Program-made: the position numbers and the translations under genes
Assembly (NCBI RefSeq): GCF_032854445.1
Contig: NC_088300.1
Location: 70,714,984-70,778,983, forward strand
Direction: 5' to 3'
DNA length: 64,000 nucleotides
Source: Liolophura sinensis
Lineage: Eukaryota > Mollusca > Polyplacophora > Chitonida > Chitonidae
Shown: positions 11,101 to 24,705 of the stretch, piece after piece
Numbering within the stretch: the first letter of the stretch is position 1
Layout: each line of letters begins with the position of its first letter
Notes under the pieces: model-generated
What the model was told of the DNA's origin: nothing
The model's input: the letters and a program-made list of their open reading frames with translations, nothing else
The model's database searches: none

Positions 11101-14100
11101 TGAGTACTATTGATTCCTGTTGGTCAGCTCCTGTGTACATGCAGCAGTTCCCGGCTTAAGTCGCTAATGTCCAGTGCATTTTGTTTGCTGCTACTATGCC
11201 AAAAATCTAACTATCTGCAGGCAGTACCCTGGTGTCGCAAACTTTCAACCATCACTTCAAATGCACCCTAATTTATATAGTTCCACTGTTAAAGGTTTAT
11301 TTTGAAGCCATCAGAGTGTACATGCATGTGTGACCCGTATTGCTAATATGTGATTTGAGATTTGAGAGCTGTCCATTGAATACCTGAATTGCCAGAATCC
11401 AATTGCACATGGACCCTTTTTTATAATTACTACAACATAATTGCATACAATTGAAAGTCTTGATGTTGGGATTCAAAACTGATTATCAGAGTTGATATTA
11501 GTTCCCTGAAGGCATAGGCTAGGAGCAGATACATCTTTCAAATTATGCATGAAATGTATGCCTATAGGGCATTGTCTTGAAACTATCAAGCAAATCTCTA
11601 GTTTAAGAAAAAGTTGTGAAAGTAGCAAACAGTGATGTGTGTTAAATATAGTGATAATCATAGTATTGTGATACAGTTTAGGTACATTTAGCCATACACG
11701 CCTGTATTTCTTGAAAATTTTGTTGAGAAAATCCTTGAAAAACATGTGTTACAGTTTTGCTGATGATTTCTGATGATGACAGATCACTTTCATTAAGCAA
11801 ATCACTAACTTAATGTTTCATCATGAACTTGATTCATGGTAGCTGGAGTTTATGGTAAAAGCTTTTACTGTTGGATTTTAGGCATGTTTTGTAGACAATT
11901 TTCTCTCTGGTACTGTGTAACATTGTTTAGTTACCCGATAACCTGAAGCTTCGCCAAACCCTGCGGCCATGGAGAGGCTGCACTGGCCTGAAGTTGTCCA
12001 CCATGTTGGGGCCATTGCTTCGACCACTGTTGGTTATCTCCTCTGGCATGGCTTCCGCCCCACCAGTTCCCACATCAGCACCTGTAGGTTTACTGTGACC
12101 ATTTGAATGAGGGTCACTGGGATTGTCCACAGTGTCTGTATGGCCGGTGATGTCATCATCCTTCTCTCTCGGAAAGAAAAGCTCTCTGAACTTTTGCATC
12201 TGTAATAGTTTGTGAAGCAAAGGTTAAACTTGCATTTGATAATAATTTACAGACATTCTTGAGTTAAACATGTTAAACACCATTTAAATAAGTAAATATA
12301 TGTACATTAATTTACGTGAGGTGAAGTGCAGCTTCCTGTGCGACAGAATTAAGTCTTTGTTAAGTATTAAACAGCAAAACATTTGTAATAACATGAGAAA
12401 AAAAGTATTCATTATGTAAACTTCCTTTGGTACCTGATCATAGGAGATTGGAAGTTTCTCGTCAAACACTGTCCAGACTACACTCTCGTAACAGCCCGGG
12501 GTGGTCAGGGATCCGTTGTACCTATAGTACTTGCTGGTATCATGAGGCATCAAGCTCTCGATGCTCACGGCCTTAACAGGTTGTTCAGTATCAGAGTCTG
12601 TTAAAGATGAATTATGTGTACATTCAGCATATGAAGAACTATGTGAAGGGATTTAGCCATTTCCTACACCAAGTGAAAATAAGATGTCAGTGCTTTTAGC
12701 ATTTAGGTGAAAACTGTACCTCTTTAAGACACATTTATAAAGACTGGAAATATGTTACATTAGATTTTTTTTTATCTACATAATAAAGAAATGATTTCTC
12801 ATAACTTCAAGCCATCATCTAGTCTCTGTGAGTATTGCCTTTCTGTTAGAGGAAGCCAATAGCTCACATGTTGTTATGGCTATCTGTAAAATGCCACGAA
12901 ATCCCCCACACTAAAAGGAAGGCCCTGGCCTTTCCTGCTTTCAAAGGTTTATTGACCTCAGACTTGGGGATTGCTCAAGATGTTCCTATTTCGTTTAGAC
13001 TTGGTAAAGCTAGGCATTAAACAGGCTCAAGGAACAGCTCAACATATCTCACGATTACAAAGCTTAAGGCAAAACAAATCAGGTTAGATGTATCCAGATT
13101 ATTGATTGGCTCACCTGGGTCTTTGACATGTGGAAGAGTCTCCAGGATTGGCTCAAGAACTTCATTGTCTTCTTTAGACATCTGCAAAAAGAAATCATTG
13201 AAACTTTTTTTAAAGAGGCCTTTTGAGTTATCACTTATTCCACATCATATGAATCTTGCATTTGTACATGTACATCAAAAGAAGTCTGATGTTTGAATAT
13301 AAGTCATGAAACATTTACATTCGTATTTTCCACAGTTGGCTGAGAAAGCCAAGGGTTAAAATATCATCAGAAATGAAAAAACGGATTTACGTATGTCTAA
13401 GGCCGCTATACACATGTAAATAAACAGAATTATACACAAATTTCTTGTGTTTTTAAGTTACAGTATATATATAAAAAATATTTGCATAATTTATGTCCTA
13501 TTACAGTAAAGGGTAAATACATTGTATATGTATGTGTATAAACAGTACACTTGTACTGATTTTGTCCTTGGTGAACTAACTGGAATGTGCCTTCAGACAT
13601 GTATATTATGGTAGAGTTGAAGTATATCACTTGCTTAATCATTGTTCAATCATTAAAGGTTGTTTAGATAATAATCAGGAATGTGTGAGGTTTAATCAAC
13701 CGTAGGATTGAAACTGTGATTGTTTGTTGTTGACATGGACGTAGAGGTCTTGCCCCAGGCACTTCAGCCTTCTATTCGTTACCATTTTTAGGTCAACTGA
13801 GAAATGTTTTTCCGCCAGGCAGGCAAGTCACTTAGTTGGTAGCCATGCTGATTACCCTTAAAGCAGCTAATATACTGGCCTATTCTTATCAGCAGGTCCC
13901 CTTATTGATTATGGGAAGGGGATTCTTTCTTGACAGATTGAAGGCACATGACCTTGTGATGTACTGCAGCTTCTCAATGAAAAGCTTTCATCTTGCCCAA
14001 CAAAATTCAGTGTGAAATACTGTTTAATCCCCCCCTCTGGCATTCTCATCCTGACCCTTGGTCACCTCCAGTGTAAACGTTTGGACATCTTCCAGATTGT

Positions 14101-17100
14101 TGACATATAATTGAATTCAATTCATCCCCTTGTATTTTTCAAGAAGTAGTTCGATTGTCAAACAGTTACTTTTCTTATTTCCATTTGAGGACAGAAAAGC
14201 AACATTTTCATGACAATTTAGTATTTTAATAGAATGCTGTGATAATCATTAAAGTGGGCATAGTCATTGTGAATTTATGTGCATATCCGACATAATTTAC
14301 AATCCTTAATGTGCTTGTTCCATCTTTTAAGTGTGGAATAATAAAGTATGGTTAAGTGTGGATATTCATTATGGCATCAAAAATCATACCACAATATGAC
14401 TCAAACATCATTCATTCATGTCATTTGTTTGACCACCAATTGTAGTATGCTATGATCTTATTTTGGACAACACAACATTTTGATCCCTTTTTTGCTAGAG
14501 ATAACCTATATAAAGGTAGTTAAAACATGTTCATACATGTACTTCCTTTTCAAACTTTGAACTGACAAGGAAAAAACTTTTTTGTTTTCCACAGTTTTGA
14601 TTGTGTGAAGATACTGTAAATGTGTTGCAAAGTGTGATTTCTGTTCTACAGGTAGAGTAAAAAACACAGAAGAGACAGTGTTTTTGTCAAATCCCAGTGC
14701 CACATTGTCCATCTTTCTTTGTGATGTAATGTCTTTTAGCGTGTAAATAATGGAGATGGGTAACAGCTAAGGAGATCAGGCAATATCATATATTCTTCAT
14801 CAAAATGGGAAAAAAAGGATATGTCCAGATTGAGGTTTGTCTGTTTTCTTTATGGATTACACAGGGAGACCATTGTAAAAAATACCCTGCATCGTATACA
14901 TAAATGATTGTATAGCCAATGTGAGTATGTGTATCATGTGTGGTTATTTGTCCAAAACAAAAAAACTCCGCCTTCTGTAACAGTGTATTATCATGTCATT
15001 AATCTACTGCTGTACATGGTGGATGTGATCGGGAATGTTGCAAACACATCAGAAAGAAACTTTTTGGGTTTGTAATAGTGTTATTTTGGAGGGTGTAACA
15101 TGACACAGTGTATCTACTTACATAAAACAGCACCCCTAATACGGCCAGTCCCTGGGGTTTGTCAATAGCTTCCATGACAGACGAGTACTTTGAATCGTAA
15201 TTCACCACATGAAGCTGTCGTAAAAAAAAAAGTGAACGCTTGTGAAGAAGGAGTACAGAATAACGAGTTTCTCAGATATGTCATTAGTTAATGTACATTA
15301 CTATCACTGCTGGATGGCGTAGAATAATTATTAAATTGAAGAGCTTCAGCTTGATCTTCATATACCTTTATGTAAATAATACCTGTATTACTATCATTTG
15401 TACATATATGTATTTACATGTAAACTGCATGATGTTTTCTCCTGTTATGAGAAAATTTATCAGGCCTCAGTTTCAGTGTTGAAGTATTTGGTTACATGTG
15501 TATAATCATGAACATATTATACTTTGACAAGCTCCAGAGGGGTGATAATCACTATACTGTAAGAATTCATTTCTTGGAACTTGTAATCATATCTGTCTGT
15601 AATGCATGACCTCACCACTATACAGGTATGATGGCATAAATTTGAGGTGATGCACCTATTTGTTTGACTTTCTACATCTTGGTCTATGAGACTCCAGTAT
15701 TGGCTTATACCTTGAGCTTTCCTTTATTAGCATTATACTTTGTTTTGGTTTGGTTGACCATTGTCAAATTGTATCTAGTTATATTAACCAGAAATCGGCA
15801 TGCTAATGTTTCACGCTCGTGAATCCCCAGCAGGCATATGTGCATCAGCTGTGAGTTCCTTTGTTAGGCCTAATCACAGGATGTGACACACCAATGTGAC
15901 TAAAATCCATCAACCTATATTAAATGCCCTAGTGACCATTGACAGCGAGGAACCTGCCAGTAAAGCTGTCTGTCCCTTTGTCAAGAACTGAGGCAATTCC
16001 ATTAAAAAAGGGATATAAATTCTGAGAAAGGAGCCTGTAACAAGTCCAGCTGCCCAGCTGTGTCAGTGAGAGGGTTAAACTGCCAGATTACAGACACTAT
16101 CAAGAAGTGCAGACTTGTGGGGGTGGTAGCCGAGTAAATGAACGCTTGTGGATCATCCTCCGTAAACCATGTTACTCACTAGACTGGAAGAGAAACCCTC
16201 ATCCTTTTTATCTACCCACAACTTTTCCTCTTTCATATCTCTGGAATTAGCTTTAAAGTTAAAAGGTTTGCTGTTCTAACAATAGTACAAGTAGCAATGT
16301 TGAGCACATGTTCCATTAGGTGGTTTGGCATTTCACTTTAGTTGTGGTTATTCATACATGTACATGTACTTGCATATAAACATTCAGGAGTTATTCCCCT
16401 TGATCCCCCTGTGAACAGCCAATATTTGAGATTTGAACTTGAGAAATAGATGTCATATTTTATTCTATAGCATGTAATGCACATTGCCAAAATTCGTGAA
16501 CAGTTTTACCTACAGAAGTGGGAATATATAAGATTAGTGGATTATTTCGATTGTAGACGAATTGAAAAGCCTTTAATTTTACTTCATGTTTCTCCACCCA
16601 TAAACCTTATTGCCACGGTTCAAGGGGAAAATTCTTTAAGGTGGTGTTTAATACAAATGAAATAAATCTGATGAATAAATAAATGCCGAGCTTTCACTAC
16701 TTATGTGTGAAGTTTTATTATTGTAAATCTGTACAACGCTAAATCTGTGAGACTTGTAACACATGTAACACATCAAAAACGACATTTTAGACTGCAATTT
16801 GCTCATATTAAATCGTGCTATAATCCAAGATTGCTGAAGTTTGTCAGTTTCAGATATCACAAAAAACTTAGTCTTATTATTGTAAAAGAAAAATAAGTCC
16901 TTTTCAGTTTTAACATTTTAATATACTTTACTGAATTGCCATACCTCCAGTGGGAAAGCTTGTCCATCAACAGTGTGTTCCGAGCCTTGGTGTTCAGTAC
17001 TACCCCAGTGGAAATGTAATTGGAGTGTCTGGTAGGTAGAAGGTAGCCCTCCCCCATAAACATAATGAACACCGCTATTCATTGTCACTTTCACTGAAAT

Positions 17101-20100
17101 GAACATTTGTGAAAAATCATGTGTTAGTGACCTGTTCTATATCCTTTATCTTAGGTCTGCATAAAACATGGACAATTTTATTCACTCAGCTGAAGTTTGT
17201 GATCAAAGTCAAAGTGATGTGAAATGAAATTAAATGAGTAAAGTGTATAATTAGGAAAATGTACCATACATGGAAAACTTAAACGTCTTCCATTTTATTA
17301 GTTACTATCATAGGAGCAATAGTCTGATATTGTTGAAATTTAATTTTACCTGAGATTAGATTATATCATTTAATGTGCTGCCTTTTCTGTCACATCTGTC
17401 ACTGATTCTGATTTGGCCTCGAACAACCAGACCAAACACCTCATCGTCAGAGAGATTGTGGGAGCATTGGTGATTTTCCTCAAAGATTATTTATGATTTA
17501 ACTGTAAATTGTTTATCTGTGACACTAAAGTCAAACTGAAATACAATTTTCAGCCAGCAGTAAGCTTCACTTACCACCATGTATAGATTTCTGACGTTAC
17601 AGACTTATTATACAATCCATGTTACTTTTGATAATGCTTGTACTTAAAAGGTTTCCTGACAATCTAAAACCATTGTTTTAGGAATTGTTACCTGTGTGTC
17701 CATTGTTTTTAACAGTCATCTTTGTGCCCATTTCCTTCGAGTCGTAGAAAGTGAAATCCTTCAGTTTGGGATTGAAATCAGTCTGCGAAGTGACAATGTT
17801 AATGGGGGACTGTTGTTTTCCATTGCACCTCTCCTCCATATCAGGCCACATATGGGGACCTGAGAAATATTTGTTTTATTGATTTCATTCGTAATTGTGC
17901 AAAAAATCAAAGAAATAAATTTAATGAAGATAAAGTCCTTACTTACAGAATATTACATTTATGTATAAGGTCTTGCCTAAAGACAGGAATTGAAGCAAGT
18001 TTTGAACAAGTAAATAAAATAGTATTTAATACAGTTATCACCTGATCTTATAGATTGATAAGTGTACAGATGCATTATGAATTTACCTGTGTGGCCAGCA
18101 TAACTCCAGCTATGTTTATGTGACCCTCCTCTCTTTCTTTTAGTGTCTGAAAGAGATGGTTGAACAGATTAAACAGTGTTGTGTCAAGAAAAAAAATACA
18201 TGTGCATGGAGATTTACTCATGAACATAGTGATTGTACCCTGCAGATTCATGGTAGATGCTACAGAAGTTCAAATGCAATATTCTCAGGACAGTACAAAT
18301 TTTGAAATGTTAACCTAAATGTCGGCATGGTACATGTATAGTCATGACCAAGTGTAACTTTTAATCAGTGCATATTTTCTTTGAAGATAATCACCTTTAT
18401 GTTTCTACATATGTTGATCTGAAACAGGGAATAGAGGTGACATTTAAACTCAATTTCTGATTAAAATTATATCTTAGGTGCAATTATCACAGGTTTTCTG
18501 CCATTTTGAATTTTGAGTGGAAGTCCATGTAGAAATTCCAGAACCATTCATGACATGTACCTATATCCTTATAGCTTCTCAGAACAACTCTGTCATTGAT
18601 AGGCTGGACAGGACGGTAGTTATCCACCAGCCGTTCTCGCAGCACATCCCCGATCTTGACCAACTCGTCATTGCCATTTGTGCTGTCCAGTGATGGCTGG
18701 ACGTCAATGAGTTTGTGGCCATCATCTGTGGCATCTTGGTGCTTCAGTATCTCACGGAACTGCCTCAGCTGAAACAAAACGTCATCCAAATGTGACACAC
18801 AAGGTTCTTACGGGAAGCGGTCTTGAATAAGTAACAGAATACCAGAATATATCACATATGACACATATTACTGATGATTGTTAATCAGTTCCGTGTAAAT
18901 GTTATTTGTCCTCAACTGAAAGTCAAAAGTGTGATTTGTTTTATCTCTTAAGCGTTTGCACACTATCCTGAAAAACTGAATTATGGGTAGCTTATTTCGT
19001 ATGACAAGTCTATATTTGCTGCACTTGTGTAGTGTCTGTTGTCTTTGTTTTTGGAAGCACACACATCAAAATTCAGGATTTGCAGAATGAGGAGTGTTTT
19101 AATGTGTCATACTTGTTTGTGTGAGAGTTTCTTTGTCTCTTTGAACACTGTCCACACAACACTTTCAAAACAGCCTGGTGTGGTGAGGGAACCATTGTAA
19201 CGGAAGTAGCGTGAGGTGTCTTCAGGCAGGAGATCCTCCAGGAGCAAGGCAGGGATCTTGATCTTCTTGTCCAACTCCGGATCTTCTACCTGCTCCATCA
19301 CATCCACGATTGGCTGAAGGGCAGCGTTGTCGTCATTGGAAATCTGAAGATTCCAAATATAAACCAATGTTATTACCTACAGCAAGGATTTTCTCGTAAC
19401 GGTTGAGAGACCTTTCTTCTCATGGAAGTGATTGAAGCATTGAGGAAATCTTTTATTATTATTCACTGTTTTACAAGGATCTACACTTGCAAATTATCTG
19501 CAAATGTTAAAGGTACTCTATAACTCTTGAAGAATTGTTACCTTTCTTTAAAAGATGTACATTCCTCAAACACTGACACAACATTTGGTCATATTTTGCG
19601 ATGAGTGTTATTCCAACATGATAATGTGTAAATGCAGTTTTAAATTTCAAATCACATGGGTGATATCAAGTCACATGGATGATATCAGTTCAACAGTACC
19701 TAAATTCTATGCATTGAAACAGACATTGAAAAAACAAACAAACATTGAAACAGGACGTTCAAGGTCATTAATCGCAAGACCAATTCCCAAAATGACGTAT
19801 AACACAAACCACAAGAGAGCTAAGAAAGTATATAAAGTAAGAAAATGGGACGGAATCATGCAAGGAGAATCTTCAATGATGTTGGAAAGACAAAGGGGAA
19901 AACCAAGGATTTGTGTGTATCCATGTACTGCTTGATGCTCAGTTATTCCAAGTGACGTACCTCAAATAAGACTCCAAGTACAGCCAGCCCTTGGGGTTCC
20001 TTCATGGCTTCCATGATTGAGGCATAGTTACCAGAGTCCCAGGTTACTATGTGCATCTGAGTAGTGCATAAATATATTCATTGTGTCTGGATTGTATCTG

Positions 20101-23100
20101 TAGTTCAGCTTGAAAGTATTTTGGCCCAAACTGGGCCTGATTTATCAGTGAGATTCTTACCCACAGCTTGTAAAAGCACTTTATGATTGAAAGTTAGTAC
20201 ATTTTCCTTTACAGATAATTAGGTTTGAAATATTCAGATCTGAGGTACTCTAACATACATAATACATTTATCAGGAAAGCATTGTAGATGTGTTTAAAGT
20301 TGACGTAAGACAAGCTGTGGTGACTATTATTTTATCAGGGTATACTCACCTCTATGGGGTAGGCATGTCCATTAACATGATGCTCAGAGCCTTTGTTGTT
20401 CTCCCCTCCCCAGTGGAAGTGTAACTGAGCAATCTTATACTGAGCCTCTGATGGTAGTGACCCACCCCTTACCATATAATCCCCAGAGCCGGCATCTACA
20501 GATACCTTAACTGTGAAATACATATGCAGATAACATGAAAAATAGTCAACTTAATGCAAGTTTCATACAAGTTCATATTATTATTGATAATAAATTGAGG
20601 TGCAATTCACTCCCCTCTGTTATTTAATAATATATACCTCATACAGTCAGTGAATATCAAAAATGATGGTGGGCTTACTGGTATGTCCGTTGTTGTACAC
20701 AGTCATAGTGGGATTAGTGGCCTTGGATGGAATTTGAAGGTCAAAGTCCCTCAGTGATGGCTCGTACTTGGTCTTGTGCTCAGCAATGTTGATGGGAGAT
20801 TGGAGAGAGCCAGCACATCCGGCATCAGGATAGATAGCCTTCCACTGGTCTGGGCCTGAAATTTGGATTGAAGTACACACATGCATGTATACTGAGATAC
20901 AGTGGGTTTGATAACTGCCATCATAGAAGTCAAAAATATGTGAGTACAGGCCATGTTTGATTGGTTAATGGAAAGGATCACTCTAAAATGAAGTATGTAT
21001 CAGATGAAAGACCATTAAAAACTGTCCAGGAATATAGGTGGATTTATTTTTTTTTAGAATTCTTCTAACCGAGTAAAATTGTGTTAAAAGATCAGGTTCT
21101 ATGGTGGTCTGTTGCGATAGAGAAAGAGTCAGTTACGTCACATCTATACTTTTTGCCTGAAATAATTCATGTTAAAGTCAAATCAGCAAATGCATTCATA
21201 GATCTATATGTATTTGCATTTTGAATGATGAAATGTAGCAGTCTGATGTGTGTTAAGGAGCAAAAAACTTTTTTGTGAAAAACTGTAAAAATAAAAATCC
21301 AATTATTTTCCTGGACAAATTTTAATGGTCTTTCATCTAATACATACTGCATTTTAGAGTGGTCTTTGCCTTTAAGGTGCTTGCTTTTCAGTCTCAATAA
21401 TACAAGGCATTCAATCCCATTGTCAGCCACGGATCTTTCACTAATATAGTCTTGCATGAAGTTACCTGGAGACCACTCCTCTTTCACCAATATAACACTG
21501 CACATGTGAGAGAGTTTGCCAGAAAAACTCACCAAAGATCTGTGGTTAAATACATTGTACATGTATGATTGTCTCTCCTTTCATAATCCTTTCTGAGGTA
21601 CAAAGCTGTGTTACCTGTCTCCCCTTTATAGCTCCACACAGCATGTTTACTCTTCATAGCAGCTGTTGGAACTTCACCTAAATAGTACCAAAATCATATA
21701 AAGTATATACAACAAAAATGTAGCAATAAATACCAATTTACAGGTATGTTGAATTGTGTTTAAGAATAAATTGGTTGCGCAGGTAAAATCTAATTTTAAA
21801 ATTAACCATTTACCATGTTTCGTTTATTTTTTTTTTGTTATTATCAAGAAAATGAAATTTACTGTATTTTTCAAGTGACATATTTGCTTGATTCATCGTT
21901 ATTACAGGGGCACTTAAAATTAATGAATTTTGAGTAATTTCTTATCAGAAAAATTTAAATGTTGGCATCCAAAGTATCATATTCTTCTGAAAGTGCATGT
22001 TTATAAACCAAACCTAAATATAGTATTTAAAACAGTCTACTAAGCAATATAGACAAAGATCTACATTTAGTTGTGTATAAACCAAACCTAAATATAGTAT
22101 TTAAAACAGTCTACTAAGCAATATAGGCAAAGATCTACATTTAGTTGTGTATAAACCAAACCTAAATATAGTATTTAAAACAGTCTACTAAGCAATACAG
22201 ACAAAGATCTATGTTTAGTTATGTATAAACCAAACCTAAATATAGTATTTAAAAGTCTACTAAGCAATATAGGCAAAGATCTACGTTTAGTTGTGTATAA
22301 ACCAAACCTAAATATAGTATTTAAAACATTACACTAAGCAATATAGGCAAAGATCTACGTTTAGTTGTGTATAAACCAAACCTAAATATAGTATTTAAAA
22401 CATTACACTAAGCAATATAGGCAAAGATCTACGTTTAGTTGTGTATAAACCAAACCTAAATATAGTATTTAAAACATTCTACTAAGCAATAAAGGCAAAG
22501 ATCTACGTTTAGTTGTGTATAAACCAAACCTAAATATAGTATTTAAAACAGTCTACTAAGCAATATAGGCAAAGATCTACGTTTAGTTGTATTGTTGAAA
22601 TCAGATTTCTGTTTTCTTTTCCCCAACAAATCTAGATTTAAAACAACTGTCTATGACTTAAAGATTGCCAGCTGATCTCCTGAATGTATCTGACCTTTCT
22701 TGGGGAAACTCCTGTAAACTGTGCGTCCATTGAGAGGCTGAACTGGTCTGAAGTTATCCACCACTGTTTCCCTCTCCATATGTGTGTCTTTGTGATGACT
22801 GTGTGAATCAGCACTCCTTAGAATTCCCCGCAACAGCCTCAGCTGGAAAATTCAGTGAAAATCCTGGTATTTGAAATTATTGTACATTGGACCATGAATT
22901 AGAAGTCGCTCACTTTAATCAGTTAGGATGGTAACATACAGATTCAGCTTTCATGGATGCCCAAAAGAACTTGTCAGTTTTCCAGGTCAGATTTTTCAAT
23001 CGACAAAGTCCAGGTCAAACCTAAATAAATTTTGTGGTAGAGCTAAATGGTTAAGATTATGAGGTTTTAAGTGTATGCTTTTATTCAAATATTATAATGA

Positions 23101-24651
23101 ACTTACTGTTTCAGCAGGATGTAAGCTAATTCTTAAAAACTTCAAACAAATTTTTGTAACTTAATCACTTTGTCTTATTGTAAACTGCGCTTTGCAGCCC
23201 ACTGAATATGAAGCCAAGAGAACATAATCTAGGTTTACAGGATACCAAATAGAGTTATCTTCCCTTGTGGTCTTCAGCAAAACAGCACGTCTGCACTTAG
23301 CAATGTGGATTATGAGATCCTTACTCTTGGCTATGAGAGAGAGATGGCAGAAAGTTATGTAGCCATTTGTACAATCTTTTGTAGATTAACAAAAAATCAG
23401 TTTGGTCTCAATAATCAGAAATCAAGAACATAAAGATCTCAAAGCTTTTTCAGTGCATATGTACATAGACGTTCATGGATGATATATAGCAGGACATGCA
23501 GCAGATTCCTACCTGACGTTTAGAAATGTATTGTTTCTCTTCAAAAACTGTCCACACGACACTCTCATAGCATCCGGGAGTTGTCAGAGAGCCATTATAT
23601 CTGTAGTATCTGCTTGTGGAGCTGGGGAGAAGGTCCGTGAGGTGGAGAACTTCTATGGATGTGGTGTCTTTCTCATCTGTAGAAGCAAATGAATGAAGGT
23701 ATAGACAGATTTGTTTGCATCAGCATCTGTAATTCTTCAACTTTCCAACATGGACTGATAGCTCATTTTTTGAGATCTGAAAACATTTTTATATAATATG
23801 AAGGTCTTCAAAAATCACATTGTACGTCCTTATCATTCCAATATTTGTGTTAAGGAATGTCAGTCTCATCTTGAAACTACAGAACGTGAAAACATGTTTT
23901 TGCAAATATAATAAGTGTAGAGGGTTTTGTGCTTAATAAAGAACAAAAACAAAATGATAATTCTGTAGAGCGAATGTTGTTTTATGATATGAAAATGCCA
24001 CTTAATTCCTAACCTGGATCTTTGACATCTTGTACAGCTTTTAAGATGGGCTCCAGTACTGGGTTATCATCATCTGAAATCTGGAAAAGGAAGAGTACAA
24101 GGCCTGTCTAATTCTGGACCAAAGTCAGACATCCCAGACAGAATTATATTAAAGCCCTGGTTGTCTATGATAAATGAGTTTCATGAATCGGTACAGTAGG
24201 ATACAGGGTTCTGCCATGTCTATAAAACTCTGCCTGTCTGCCACCCTTAGTGTATGGAAGGCCATTTCTCAATCATTACACTTATCACCATGACCTGATG
24301 TTCCAGTTCTATCATCACCTTAAAAATAGATTTCTCTCACACTGAATCTGTAAGGAAATCTCTGCCATGATCAAGGTCACGGGTAAAGAACTCTCTCACA
24401 TCACCGTGCAGACATCACACCATATGTAAGTGCTTCAATACCATATTTCACTTAAAGTTTGCTATGTTAAAAAAGCACTTTCATTTTCAATTTACTTTAG
24501 TCACCAATGCATGCAGCCATACAAATGAATTTATGGTGTTTATAAACTTGGCAGGTATGTAAACCCTAAGGGGTTCATTATATCCCAATATAAAATAAAT
24601 TATGGTGTATTGATACCTATAGACTCAAAAGAGTTAACACAAATGAATTTT

Positions 24652-24705
<54 letters not shown>

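Noticed and set aside
11936-11943. Alternative donor for carbonic anhydrase exon 21 at TTCAG/GTTATC
   Set aside because: It would leave phase 2, which does not fit exon 22; the donor at 11935 leaves phase 1 as in the other domains.
19555-19935. 126-residue plus-strand open frame
   Set aside because: It lies in a carbonic anhydrase intron, has no recognisable domain or biased composition, and lacks splice or neighbour support.
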